Of a stretch of 64,000 nucleotides of DNA, positions 8,606 to 16,693 are shown one piece after another (within the stretch, counting starts at the first letter, position 1; every line of letters begins with the position of its first letter). The stretch lies in NCBI GenBank assembly GCA_034003325.1, contig JAVEYW010000003.1, positions 62,001 to 126,000 of the forward strand, given 5' to 3'. The stretch is from Desulfobacterales bacterium. Its GTDB lineage: Bacteria > Desulfobacterota > Desulfobacteria > Desulfobacterales > JAFDDL01. The notes beneath the pieces were generated by a model that saw nothing but the letters and a program-made list of their open reading frames with translations, did not search any database and was not told the origin of the DNA. Position numbers and translations under genes: made by a program.

Positions 8606-9202
8606 TCAAATTTTGATATTGAGATTGTCGACGCTTACGAAAATTCTACCCTCTCCGGGATAAACTTGTCTTTCTTCAGCTTCCGTATTGACGGTCGGCA
8701 ACGGCCAGATACCGGATTGCGGGTCCGGTCCTTCCATTGCCGTTTTGCAGGGGTGCTTGTCTTTCATTTTAGGATTGCGTCGAATATCAACCGCCTGGAC
8801 ATTATAGCTGAACTCGATAGGGATATTGTTCGGATCAAACGCGTAGATAGAATAGATAAATCCATGATCGATAATCTCGGACACCCAAAACTCGGACGCG
8901 GCCAGCTTCTGTTTGATTTCAATGAGGTCCTCAACCGATTCAACGCCGATGGAGACATGGTCGAATGCGATGGCGCCCTTAACCGGTACACCATGATCTC
9001 TTTCCGGAATTTTTTTCACCCCCGGCCACTCAAAAAAGGCGATCATATCCGTCCCGGATATTTCAAAAAAATAGTGACGGTATCCTTCTTTTCCAAGTCC
9101 TGCGACAAGCCGCATTCCCAGCAGATCGCGCCAGAAGCGAATGGTCATGTCCATATCGCTGGTTACCATCGCCAAATGATTGATTCCATTATAACGGGCC
9201 AT
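8606..9202 (-). CDS. VOC superfamily (glyoxalase/dioxygenase-fold) protein
   Basis: A 198-residue protein with two beta-alpha-beta-beta-beta modules. Likely metal ligands are His in GINHLAMV, Glu in AFFEWPG, His in FDHVSIGV and Glu in IPIEFSY, the usual H/E/H/E arrangement. Residues after about 145 form a less conserved tail. VOC enzymes include glyoxalases, dioxygenases and epimerases; the substrate is not evident. It is the last gene of a four-gene minus-strand run with a cupin, an MBL hydrolase and a DUF3786 protein. Confidence 0.8.
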   Translation of the reverse strand: MARYNGINHLAMVTSDMDMTIRFWRDLLGMRLVAGLGKEGYRHYFFEISGTDMIAFFEWPGVKKIPERDHGVPVKGAIAFDHVSIGVESVEDLIEIKQKLAASEFWVSEIIDHGFIYSIYAFDPNNIPIEFSYNVQAVDIRRNPKMKDKHPCKTAMEGPDPQSGIWPLPTVNTEAEERQVYPGEGRIFVSVDNLNIKI

Positions 9203-9274
9203 AAAATGTAACTCCCATTAGGTTAATCCGTGATGTCTCCGCTGAAAAAAAACCGGATGAAGCCGGCATTCACT

Positions 9275-9604
9275 TTAGGTTTCGGGAAGATAGTCCTTTC
9301 TCGCCGGTGAAAACACCTCAATCGCAATGGAATCCTCCAATATTTCCGCGCCATGCACCATATCGCCAGGAATGCACCAACTATCGCCGGGTTCGCAGTC
9401 ATGGACCTGCGTATCCAGGATGAGCCGTATGCGGCCGGCAACCAGATATCCCGTTTGTTCTTGCGGGTGTGCATGCATTGGCAATATACTATTTTTCTTT
9501 AACTTAAACTCGCTCATCAAGGTATTTTGACCATAAACGATCGTTTTCCGGTCGACACCGGAAACCGCTGTTATGTAGTGATCGTTACTTTTTTTGTAAA
9601 ACAT
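9275..9604 (-). CDS. Small cupin-domain protein
   Basis: A 109-residue single-domain cupin. Motif 1 is seen as PMHAHPQEQTGYLVAGRIRL (His, His, Gln/Glu metal ligands) and motif 2 as PGDSWCIPGDMVHGAEI (His ligand). It begins 24 bases after the MBL hydrolase, with an AAAGGAAATGG ribosome site. Such proteins are often isomerases, dioxygenases or ligand sensors; nothing in the sequence decides. Confidence 0.82.
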   Translation of the reverse strand: MFYKKSNDHYITAVSGVDRKTIVYGQNTLMSEFKLKKNSILPMHAHPQEQTGYLVAGRIRLILDTQVHDCEPGDSWCIPGDMVHGAEILEDSIAIEVFSPARKDYLPET

Positions 9605-9628
9605 GACGTCACCATTTCCTTTCTTTTT

Positions 9629-10549
9629 TTACGATATCGCCTGGCCGCCGACTGCCATATACTCCAATGCCCTGCGAACCAGAAGTTGGCAGCAGCTTCG
9701 AATGTTCTCTTCGCTGTATAGGGTAAATTCATCAATGTAGAATTTGCGGAATATCTCATCGGCCATCGCCTGCCTATCTTCCCGGTTTTCCGTGATTTGA
9801 GTATATAAATCCAAGGCTGCCTGGCGCGCACTTGAAAAAGCGTGATCCACCGCTTCGCCGAACAAGGGTCCTTGATGACCCAAGCCCAAAATCGCCGGCT
9901 TTAACACCGCCAACGCATTCAATGTGTTCATATAATCCGCAAAACCGGTAAAAAAACACGGGACGAAAAAGCGACCCGGCATACGAAACCCGAGAGAATC
10001 GGATGCGATTAATGCATTTTTTTCGGGTATATGGATGAGAATATTGCCTGGTGAGTGACCCGGAAGCAAGCGACATTGCAAAGCAACACCCCCCAGATCA
10101 ATCTGCATGAATTCATCAACAGTCAGGCTCTGATTCGGAAATTGAAAACGATTAATGGGCGGGCGATCGACCCTCTCTCCCCTGACCGCCAGCATCCTGG
10201 AGATAAATCGATCTTCTCGTACCATGATTTCAAGGGATTTGGGATGCGCCAGAAAATCTTTTGCGCCATGGCCAAACACCGGCGTAGCGGATGGGAATCT
10301 TTTGCTGAGCCCGACCAGCCCGGTCAGGTGGTCACTGTGGGGATGGGTTACGATCAGATAAGTTGGTGATATATTCAATGATGACAATTGGTTAATCACG
10401 GTGTCCGTTACTGCGGAAACCCCCATTTCAATTAATGCGGAGGAATGACTTCCCTGAACCAGATAAAGACTTAAATAATAGTTGCCGAGCAACCAGAAAT
10501 TCTCGGCCAATTTTACCGGTGGGCAATCCCCTTTGGGCCTTGACTGCAT
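9629..10549 (-). CDS. MBL-fold metallohydrolase
   Basis: A 306-residue metallo-beta-lactamase-fold enzyme. The HxHxDH motif is THPHSDHLTG, followed by a third ligand region LLPGHSPGN and an Asp in IASDSLGF. GLGHQGP gives the last His. The fold hydrolyses thioesters, esters or phosphodiesters; the substrate is unknown here. It sits between a DUF3786 gene (30 bases upstream) and a cupin gene, so the four genes probably form one operon. Confidence 0.85.
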   Translation of the reverse strand: MQSRPKGDCPPVKLAENFWLLGNYYLSLYLVQGSHSSALIEMGVSAVTDTVINQLSSLNISPTYLIVTHPHSDHLTGLVGLSKRFPSATPVFGHGAKDFLAHPKSLEIMVREDRFISRMLAVRGERVDRPPINRFQFPNQSLTVDEFMQIDLGGVALQCRLLPGHSPGNILIHIPEKNALIASDSLGFRMPGRFFVPCFFTGFADYMNTLNALAVLKPAILGLGHQGPLFGEAVDHAFSSARQAALDLYTQITENREDRQAMADEIFRKFYIDEFTLYSEENIRSCCQLLVRRALEYMAVGGQAIS

Positions 10550-10579
10550 CTTCCCCCGTACCTTCCTGAATATTATCGT

Positions 10580-11215
10580 TTAACTTATCAACCCATTTTC
10601 CGATGAAAGGGGTGTTGATGGCATTCTTCCAATTTTGTGACAGATTTCGCATGCCAAAGCAAAAATAACATCCGGGGCAAACTGCTTGGAAATGGAGCGA
10701 TCATACAGCAATTTTGCTTCGGGCAAAAAGGTTTCATCCCCTTCCCAATATAAAACCGCAATGCGAATACGAGGTGTGATTTGAAAACGATAGGCCATGT
10801 CCGCCAGTTCTAAAGGAACACCCTGCAAAGATTGGCACCTTTCCCCAAATGCTTTCAAATTATTGCCGTATTGCTGTGAAATCAGATGCGTCGGAATCTT
10901 ATGGGGCCCGCGGAAAAAAGTAGCGCCGCCCGGGATATCTTTTTCGGAAATCCAATCGTTTGTCGCTTCGATTTGTTTGGCTTGCAGCAGGTAATGAAGC
11001 AGAAAAACATTTATGTATTCATGGGCGTCTTTGTCGTGAGCGCCTAAGCGGTCAATTCTTTTTTCATAAGGATAAATGGCATATCGATCCCCCCATACCG
11101 ATAGATAAAAACATCGGTGCTCATGATCATATTCACACAGGGCGTTTCTGCAAACTGTTTCAGAATTCAGTGCGGCCAAATCTTGAAAAAGTATCGAATC
11201 AACTAAATAAGTCAT
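10580..11215 (-). CDS. DUF3786 domain protein (paralogue 1)
   Basis: A 211-residue soluble protein. It shares layout with the protein at 28679-29305: an N-terminal ALCEYD region, a middle HYLLQAK and PGGATFFRGPHKIP segment, and a C-terminal IAVLYWEGDETFLPEAKLLYD block. These match the DUF3786 pattern seen in anaerobic bacteria and archaea, often near corrinoid enzymes. Its biochemical role is not established. Confidence 0.8.
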   Translation of the reverse strand: MTYLVDSILFQDLAALNSETVCRNALCEYDHEHRCFYLSVWGDRYAIYPYEKRIDRLGAHDKDAHEYINVFLLHYLLQAKQIEATNDWISEKDIPGGATFFRGPHKIPTHLISQQYGNNLKAFGERCQSLQGVPLELADMAYRFQITPRIRIAVLYWEGDETFLPEAKLLYDRSISKQFAPDVIFALACEICHKIGRMPSTPLSSENGLIS

Positions 11216-11529
11216 TTCTGAATACCCGTGTCTATTACCCCTGTTACAGTCGGTTTAGCCATGAACGGTGTGTGCATAATTAAGAAGAATCCGTTCCGCA
11301 AAGCGCTTGAATGGAACGCCCTTTGTCCAAAAGCTATACCCACGGCATTGATGCCCATGCAAGAAAAACTTGTACCCCGGAGGTTATTACCTATTAATTC
11401 GTAGATTGCGCCACCACCAAAAAAACAGGAAGATCTTCAGCGAGGCGCGCCCATAAGAAAGCCGGAAAGAACGATGCGTTCGATAAAGGCATCTTCCGCT
11501 TTCCGGCCAATGGTTTTCATACCCGTTGG
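11216..11529. other. Intergenic region downstream of aspS
   Basis: About 310 bases between two minus-strand genes. It contains the aspS terminator at 11461-11507 and otherwise nothing I can name. Confidence 0.4.
11461..11507 (-). terminator. Terminator downstream of aspS
   Basis: GCCGGAAAG and CTTTCCGGC form a 9-bp outer stem, with a nested GATGC/GCATC pair inside. On the minus strand it is followed by TTTCTTAT, 23 bases after the aspS stop. Confidence 0.65.
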
Positions 11530-13320
11530 TTACAGCGAAGCTAACTTTCTGATTCGCAGGTTCAACTCGTCTAATTGCGCTGGCGTGGCTTCGGAAGGCG
11601 CCTGAGTGAGAAGGCAAGCCGCCTTCTGAGTTTTCGGGAAAGCAATCACGTCTCGAATGGACGGCTGTCCGCATAGAATCATGACCAGCCGATCAAACCC
11701 AAAGGCGATGCCGCCATGAGGCGGGGCCCCGGAATCAAGCGCGTTAAGCAGAAATCCGAATTTTTCCTCATATTCTGCAGGTTCCATACCAAGGGCCTTA
11801 AACACCTTTTTCTGAAAATCCAGTTGGTGAATACGGATACTGCCGCCACCCACCTCAGAGCCGTTGAGGACCAAATCGTAAGCTCGGGATTTGGCGGCCA
11901 GCGGATCAGTTTCAAGCAAATCGAAATCCTCTTCCAAGGGAGACGTAAACGGATGGTGAAGTGCCTGATAGCGTTTGGCCTCCTCGTCATACTCCATCAT
12001 GGGAAACCGCGTGACCCATAGAAAATTAAACTCATTATCATCAATGAGGCCCAGTTTTCGAGCCAGATGATTTCTCAGATGTCCCAGCGCTTCATTGGTC
12101 ACTTTTGGCTGATCCGCCACAAAAAACACCAGATCGCCCGGTTTCATATCAAGTCGCTCCGCAAGAGCGGCCTTTTCCGAATCCGAAAAGAACTTGGCAA
12201 TGGGACTCTGCCATTCATCTTCCTTTACTTTTATCCACGCCAAGCCCTTGGCACGGTAAACCGCCACAAAATCCGTCAGATCATCAATTTCCTTTCGCGA
12301 CAGATGAATACATCCCTTGGCATTAAGCGCTTTTACCATGCCGCCTTTCTCAACGGCCGAAGCAAACACTTTAAAACCCGATGTCGCTACAATATCGGAA
12401 ACTTCTTTTAGCTCAAGTTCGAAGCGCAGATCCGGTTTATCCAGGCCGAAGCGGGCCATGGCCTCATCGTAAGGCAGCCGCGGAAACGGGGTTTTCAGCT
12501 CAAGTCCGCGAACTTCCCTGAATACGGCGCTCATCAGCCCTTCAGCGATCCGCATTACGTCTTCTTCGCCCACAAAGGACATCTCGATATCGATTTGAGT
12601 GAACTCGGGCTGCCTGTCGGCCCGAAGGTCTTCATCCCGAAAGCAGCGAACGATCTGGTAATAGCGCTCAAAGCCGGATATCATCAAAAGTTGTTTAAAG
12701 AGCTGTGGAGACTGGGGCAGTGCATAAAACTGACCGGGATTGACCCGGCTTGGCACCAGATAATCCCGCGCGCCCTCGGGCGTGCTTTTGGTGAGCACCG
12801 GTGTTTCAATATCTAAAAATCCATTGCTGTTCAAATATTGCCGAACAACCGCCCCTGCCTTGTGACGAAGGACGATGTTTTTTTGAAACTGCGGCCGGCG
12901 CAAATCAATATGACGATATTTAAGCCGAATGCTCTCCGATACCTCCACTTTTTCCTCAACGGGAAACGGCGGGGTTTGCGCAGTGTTCAGAACCAACAGC
13001 TCATCGGCCATGATTTCGATGTCACCGGTCTTCAGGTTGGGATTATTCATCCCGTCAAGCCGGGCATAAACGATTCCCCGAACCGCCAAAACAAACTCAC
13101 TGCGAATCACATGCGCCTTTTCGTGAACCGCTGTATTCCGCTCGGGGTTAAACACCACCTGCGTGATGCCCTCCTTATCGCGCAAATCAACAAAAATCAC
13201 GCCGCCGTGATCGCGACGGCGCTGCACCCAGCCCATCAGGACGACTTCCTGCCCAACGTGCCGTGCACTTAACTCACAACAATGATGTGTCCGCCTCATT
13301 TCTCCCAGCAGATCTGCCAA
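11530..13320 (-). CDS. aspS: Aspartyl-tRNA synthetase
   Basis: Class II synthetase of the long bacterial type (about 596 residues), with an N-terminal OB fold (GWVQRRRDHGGVIFVDLRD), motif 2 (FRDEDLRADRQPEFTQID), the GAD insertion domain and motif 3 (GIAFGFDRL). It lies directly after hisS. The ATG at 13341 abuts the hisS stop but has no ribosome site. AAAGGAG lies eight bases before a TTG at 13320, so I prefer that start. An ATG at 13299 matches the usual MRRTH N-terminus and is also possible. Whether it also charges tRNA-Asn cannot be decided. Confidence 0.95.
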   Translation of the reverse strand: MADLLGEMRRTHHCCELSARHVGQEVVLMGWVQRRRDHGGVIFVDLRDKEGITQVVFNPERNTAVHEKAHVIRSEFVLAVRGIVYARLDGMNNPNLKTGDIEIMADELLVLNTAQTPPFPVEEKVEVSESIRLKYRHIDLRRPQFQKNIVLRHKAGAVVRQYLNSNGFLDIETPVLTKSTPEGARDYLVPSRVNPGQFYALPQSPQLFKQLLMISGFERYYQIVRCFRDEDLRADRQPEFTQIDIEMSFVGEEDVMRIAEGLMSAVFREVRGLELKTPFPRLPYDEAMARFGLDKPDLRFELELKEVSDIVATSGFKVFASAVEKGGMVKALNAKGCIHLSRKEIDDLTDFVAVYRAKGLAWIKVKEDEWQSPIAKFFSDSEKAALAERLDMKPGDLVFFVADQPKVTNEALGHLRNHLARKLGLIDDNEFNFLWVTRFPMMEYDEEAKRYQALHHPFTSPLEEDFDLLETDPLAAKSRAYDLVLNGSEVGGGSIRIHQLDFQKKVFKALGMEPAEYEEKFGFLLNALDSGAPPHGGIAFGFDRLVMILCGQPSIRDVIAFPKTQKAACLLTQAPSEATPAQLDELNLRIRKLASL

Positions 13321-13341
13321 TTGAATTACTCCTTTTATCAT

Positions 13342-14601
13342 TTAATCGCGTTGTAATTTTCTCGAAACTTCCGCTACAATCCCATCCATCCGGATTTCAA
13401 ATTGTTCTGAATTCGACATATCCCTCAATAGGACCATTTTGTTTTCAAGCTCGGATTCACCGAAAATAAGGACATATCTTGATTGAAGGCGATTGGCCCG
13501 TTTCATCAAGGCCTTTAGGCTGCGCCCCGAAAAATCCATTTCCGTTCGAATACCGGACCGGCTCAGCTCACAAGACCACAAAAATGCCCGTTGCCGGCAT
13601 TCATCCCCCAAAGCGACAATAAACACATCCGGCGGTGTCTCAAGCGCCTGGTTGCGAAGCGCTGTAGTTTCTGTTAAGCGATCAAACCCGATGGCAAATC
13701 CAATGGCAGGGGTATCCGGTCCGCCGAGTGCCGCCACCAGGCCATCATATCGTCCGCCGCCGGCAACCGCGTTTTGGGCGCCCAGCGCGCCGGTCTGAAT
13801 TTCAAATGTGGTACGCGTATAATAGTCAAGACCTCTCACCAGCCGTTTATCGATCAGATAGGAAATACCCACCTGCTGCAAATGGGCCTTTACTTCTGAA
13901 AAATGCAATTTGCACTCGTTACATAAATAATCCTGCAATGACGGGGCATCCGCCATGGCGTCCCGACACCCGGGCACCTTGCAGTCCAAAAGGCGCAATG
14001 CATTTTGCGACTTTCTGCGGCGGCAGTCTTCGCAAAGCGCTGCCATCGCCTTTTCCGCATAGGCTTCAAGCGCGGCCTTGTAGCCGGGCCGGCAATCCGG
14101 GCATCCCAGCGAGTTCAGATGCACATGAATATCCGGAACCGATAGCGCCTTTAACAGCGTGACGAGCATATAGATAAGTTGAGCGTCCATGGCCGGCGCG
14201 GCCACACCGAACACCTCGGCATTGATTTGATAAAATTGCCGGTAACGTCCTTTTTGCGGCCGTTCCCTTCGAAACATGGGACCGATGGTATAAAATTTCC
14301 GGACCGGCTCCGCAGCATACAGTTTATGCTGAATGTAGGCGCGAACCACGGAGGCGGTTGCCTCGGGCCGAAGCGTGATCATTTCCCCTTTTCGATCCGC
14401 AAAGGTATACATTTCCTTTTCCACAATATCCGTGCCTTCGCCGATGCTTCTGGCGAACAGCTCGGTCCGCTCCATCAGGGGAACCCGAATCTCCTTGAAC
14501 CCAAAACCATCAAACAGCCCGGCGGCTGTTTTTTCAACCATCTGCCACAGTTCCACCTCTCCGGGCAAAACATCTTTAAATCCTCGAATTAATTGTATCA
14601 T
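13342..14601 (-). CDS. hisS: Histidyl-tRNA synthetase
   Basis: A 419-residue class II synthetase. It starts MIQLIRGFKDVLPGE, as usual for HisRS. Motif 2 is PMFRRERPQKGRYRQF, the histidine-A loop is GLDYYTRTTFE, GGRYDGLVAALGG is present, and a C-terminal anticodon-binding domain begins near residue 325 (DVFIVALGDE). A set of cysteines (CPDC, CEDC, CNEC) lies in the insertion domain, consistent with a zinc-binding insertion. It is co-transcribed with aspS. Confidence 0.96.
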   Translation of the reverse strand: MIQLIRGFKDVLPGEVELWQMVEKTAAGLFDGFGFKEIRVPLMERTELFARSIGEGTDIVEKEMYTFADRKGEMITLRPEATASVVRAYIQHKLYAAEPVRKFYTIGPMFRRERPQKGRYRQFYQINAEVFGVAAPAMDAQLIYMLVTLLKALSVPDIHVHLNSLGCPDCRPGYKAALEAYAEKAMAALCEDCRRRKSQNALRLLDCKVPGCRDAMADAPSLQDYLCNECKLHFSEVKAHLQQVGISYLIDKRLVRGLDYYTRTTFEIQTGALGAQNAVAGGGRYDGLVAALGGPDTPAIGFAIGFDRLTETTALRNQALETPPDVFIVALGDECRQRAFLWSCELSRSGIRTEMDFSGRSLKALMKRANRLQSRYVLIFGESELENKMVLLRDMSNSEQFEIRMDGIVAEVSRKLQRD

Positions 14602-14922
14602 GCTCTCTTTTTCCGATTCGTCCGTCGGTCTGACAGTTCGTTAAAACCCTCCAACCGAACGGATTTTAACCATACCAACATAAATCATTCTGTCTATCTT
14701 ATGGGGCTATTATAGTCAATAATGAACCCGCGGCAATCCATATCTTTGTGAATGCAGCGGCATTAGTGATGCCGTGGAAGGAGGATGGAATGTAGGCCGC
14801 GTCACTGTTTGAAAGCCGTTTAAAACCTTGACTTTCGTTATCTTTAAGTAATAATCGAAATAAAACAGGGCTATTCTTTCAGACCCCCAACCGAAGTATT
14901 TCAGCAACAGGAAGGAAATGTC
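14602..14922. other. Divergent intergenic region, hisS / panB
   Basis: About 320 bases. It should hold the promoters of hisS-aspS and panB. I see no riboswitch, T-box or strong -35/-10 pair that I would defend. Confidence 0.35.
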
Positions 14923-15711
14923 ATGGCTTCTTCAGTTACCGTAACAACCCTCTTAAAAATGAAAGAAAAGGGCGAAAAAAGCACCATGCTGACCGCATAT
15001 GACTACCCGTTTGCAAAGATCGTGGACGAATGCGGAGTGGACATGATTCTCGTAGGCGATTCACTGGGAATGGTGGTACAGGGAAATTCCAGCACCCTGC
15101 CCGTCACGATGGATGAGGTCATTTACCACACGCGCATGGTCTCAAGGGGCACCCAACGCGCCATGGTGATCGGCGATATGCCGTTTATGTCCTATCAGTC
15201 CAGTACCCGGGATGCCATTCTCAATGCCGGGCGGTTTCTTAAGGAAGCCGGCGCCACCGCCGTCAAACTGGAAGGGGGTGCGGCAGTGGCCGACGTGATC
15301 CAATCCATTTCAGCAGCCGGAATTCCGGTGCAGGCGCATATTGGCTTGACGCCGCAATCCGTTCACCAGATGGGCGGCTTTAAGGTTCAGCGGGATGAAG
15401 ACCGGCTTTTATCGGATGCCCGGGATGTGGAGGCTGCCGGCGCCTTTTCCGTTGTTCTGGAAGGTATTCCAGCCGATATCGCCAAGAAGATAACCAACAC
15501 ATTGAAAATTCCCACTATCGGCATCGGCGCCGGCCCGGATTGCGACGGCCAGGTCCTGGTAATTCATGATCTTTTGGGGCTCTTTGACAGGCACACCCCT
15601 AAATTCGTTAAACAATACGCCCAACTGGGGCAGGCAGCCAAAAAAGCTGTCACGGCCTATGCCGAGGAGGTTAAGGCGGGCACTTTTCCAAGCAAAGCAC
15701 ATTGCTATTGA
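14923..15711 (+). CDS. panB: 3-methyl-2-oxobutanoate hydroxymethyltransferase
   Basis: Makes ketopantoate from alpha-ketoisovalerate and 5,10-methylene-tetrahydrofolate, the first committed step of pantothenate and CoA synthesis. The 262-residue TIM barrel shows [59 protein letters not shown] and the late HDLLGLF motif. An AAGGAA site precedes the ATG. It is followed 55 bases later by a DUF2520 dehydrogenase. Confidence 0.96.
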   Translation: MASSVTVTTLLKMKEKGEKSTMLTAYDYPFAKIVDECGVDMILVGDSLGMVVQGNSSTLPVTMDEVIYHTRMVSRGTQRAMVIGDMPFMSYQSSTRDAILNAGRFLKEAGATAVKLEGGAAVADVIQSISAAGIPVQAHIGLTPQSVHQMGGFKVQRDEDRLLSDARDVEAAGAFSVVLEGIPADIAKKITNTLKIPTIGIGAGPDCDGQVLVIHDLLGLFDRHTPKFVKQYAQLGQAAKKAVTAYAEEVKAGTFPSKAHCY

Positions 15712-15765
15712 AGTTTCGAGCGTAACATCTACAAAAAAGAACCAGGGAACCCAAGAGGGCAATTC

Positions 15766-16638
15766 ATGAAACCATCCTTTGCCATTGTCGGTTGCGGCAG
15801 GGTCGGAACCGCATTTGCGTTATATTTATGTAAGTTGGGATATCCTCTGGCCGGTGTTGCCTGCCGGACGATAGACTCTGCCAAAACCCTGGCAACTTTG
15901 GTTAACAGCTTACATTTCAGTGACTCTCCCCTGGAAATTACCGGACAGGCCGATGTTGTTTTCATAACGACTCCGGACGGGGTTATTGAGGGGGTTTGCG
16001 AAACCATTTCAGAAAAAAACGGTTTCAAGGAAAAAGCGGTGGTGCTGCACAGCAGCGGTGCCCTGCCCTCCACAATTCTTTCTTCCGCCAGGCGTTGCGG
16101 CGCTTATATCGGCTCTCTCCATCCGTTGCAGAGTTTTGCATCCAAATCGTTTGATAAAAGCCCGTTTTCCGGCATTATTACCGATATTGAAGGCGATGGC
16201 CCCGCGGTGAATATGGCCATTCAAATCGCGACGGATTTGGGCGCCAGCAGCCTGCCGATCAAAACGGAAGCCAAAACGCTGTTTCATGCCTCAGCCGTCG
16301 TGGCTTCCAATTATCTGGTATCCGTGCTTGATTTGGCGTTCAGGCTTATCGGTGAAGCGGGGGTGTCGCAAAAAGAAGCATGGAAAGTACTGCAACCACT
16401 AGTTAACGGCACACTGAATAATGTCGGCTCCGTAGGCATTCCCGAGGCGCTGACCGGTCCTATCGCTCGCGGGGATGTGGAAACGGTTGCCCGGCATCTT
16501 CACCATATGAAAGAAAAGGTGCCGGAACTGGTTCCGCTGTATAACGCCCTGGGACTGCATACCATTCAGGTGGCACTGGCCAAAGGCACCCTGAAAGATG
16601 CGCCCGCTGCAGCGCTCACAAAAATTCTTATCCCTTGA
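15766..16638 (+). CDS. Rossmann-like/DUF2520 oxidoreductase, possible ketopantoate reductase
   Basis: A 290-residue two-domain protein. The N-terminus carries a nucleotide-binding GCGRVGTAFA loop, VFITTPDGVI and a SLHPLQSFA turn. The C-terminal helical half (FHASAVVASNYLVSVLD, PLVNGTLNNV, ALTGPIARGD) is the DUF2520 domain. The overall plan resembles ketopantoate reductase and pyrroline-carboxylate reductase. It lies directly after panB, and as far as I recall the non-homologous ketopantoate reductase PanG belongs to this type. Assignment to pantothenate synthesis is therefore an inference from position and fold. Confidence 0.75.
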   Translation: MKPSFAIVGCGRVGTAFALYLCKLGYPLAGVACRTIDSAKTLATLVNSLHFSDSPLEITGQADVVFITTPDGVIEGVCETISEKNGFKEKAVVLHSSGALPSTILSSARRCGAYIGSLHPLQSFASKSFDKSPFSGIITDIEGDGPAVNMAIQIATDLGASSLPIKTEAKTLFHASAVVASNYLVSVLDLAFRLIGEAGVSQKEAWKVLQPLVNGTLNNVGSVGIPEALTGPIARGDVETVARHLHHMKEKVPELVPLYNALGLHTIQVALAKGTLKDAPAAALTKILIP

Positions 16639-16693
16639 GTTCATTGATTTCGTCTGATCGGTTTCAGCGGACTCAAACCGATGAAACGGATGT

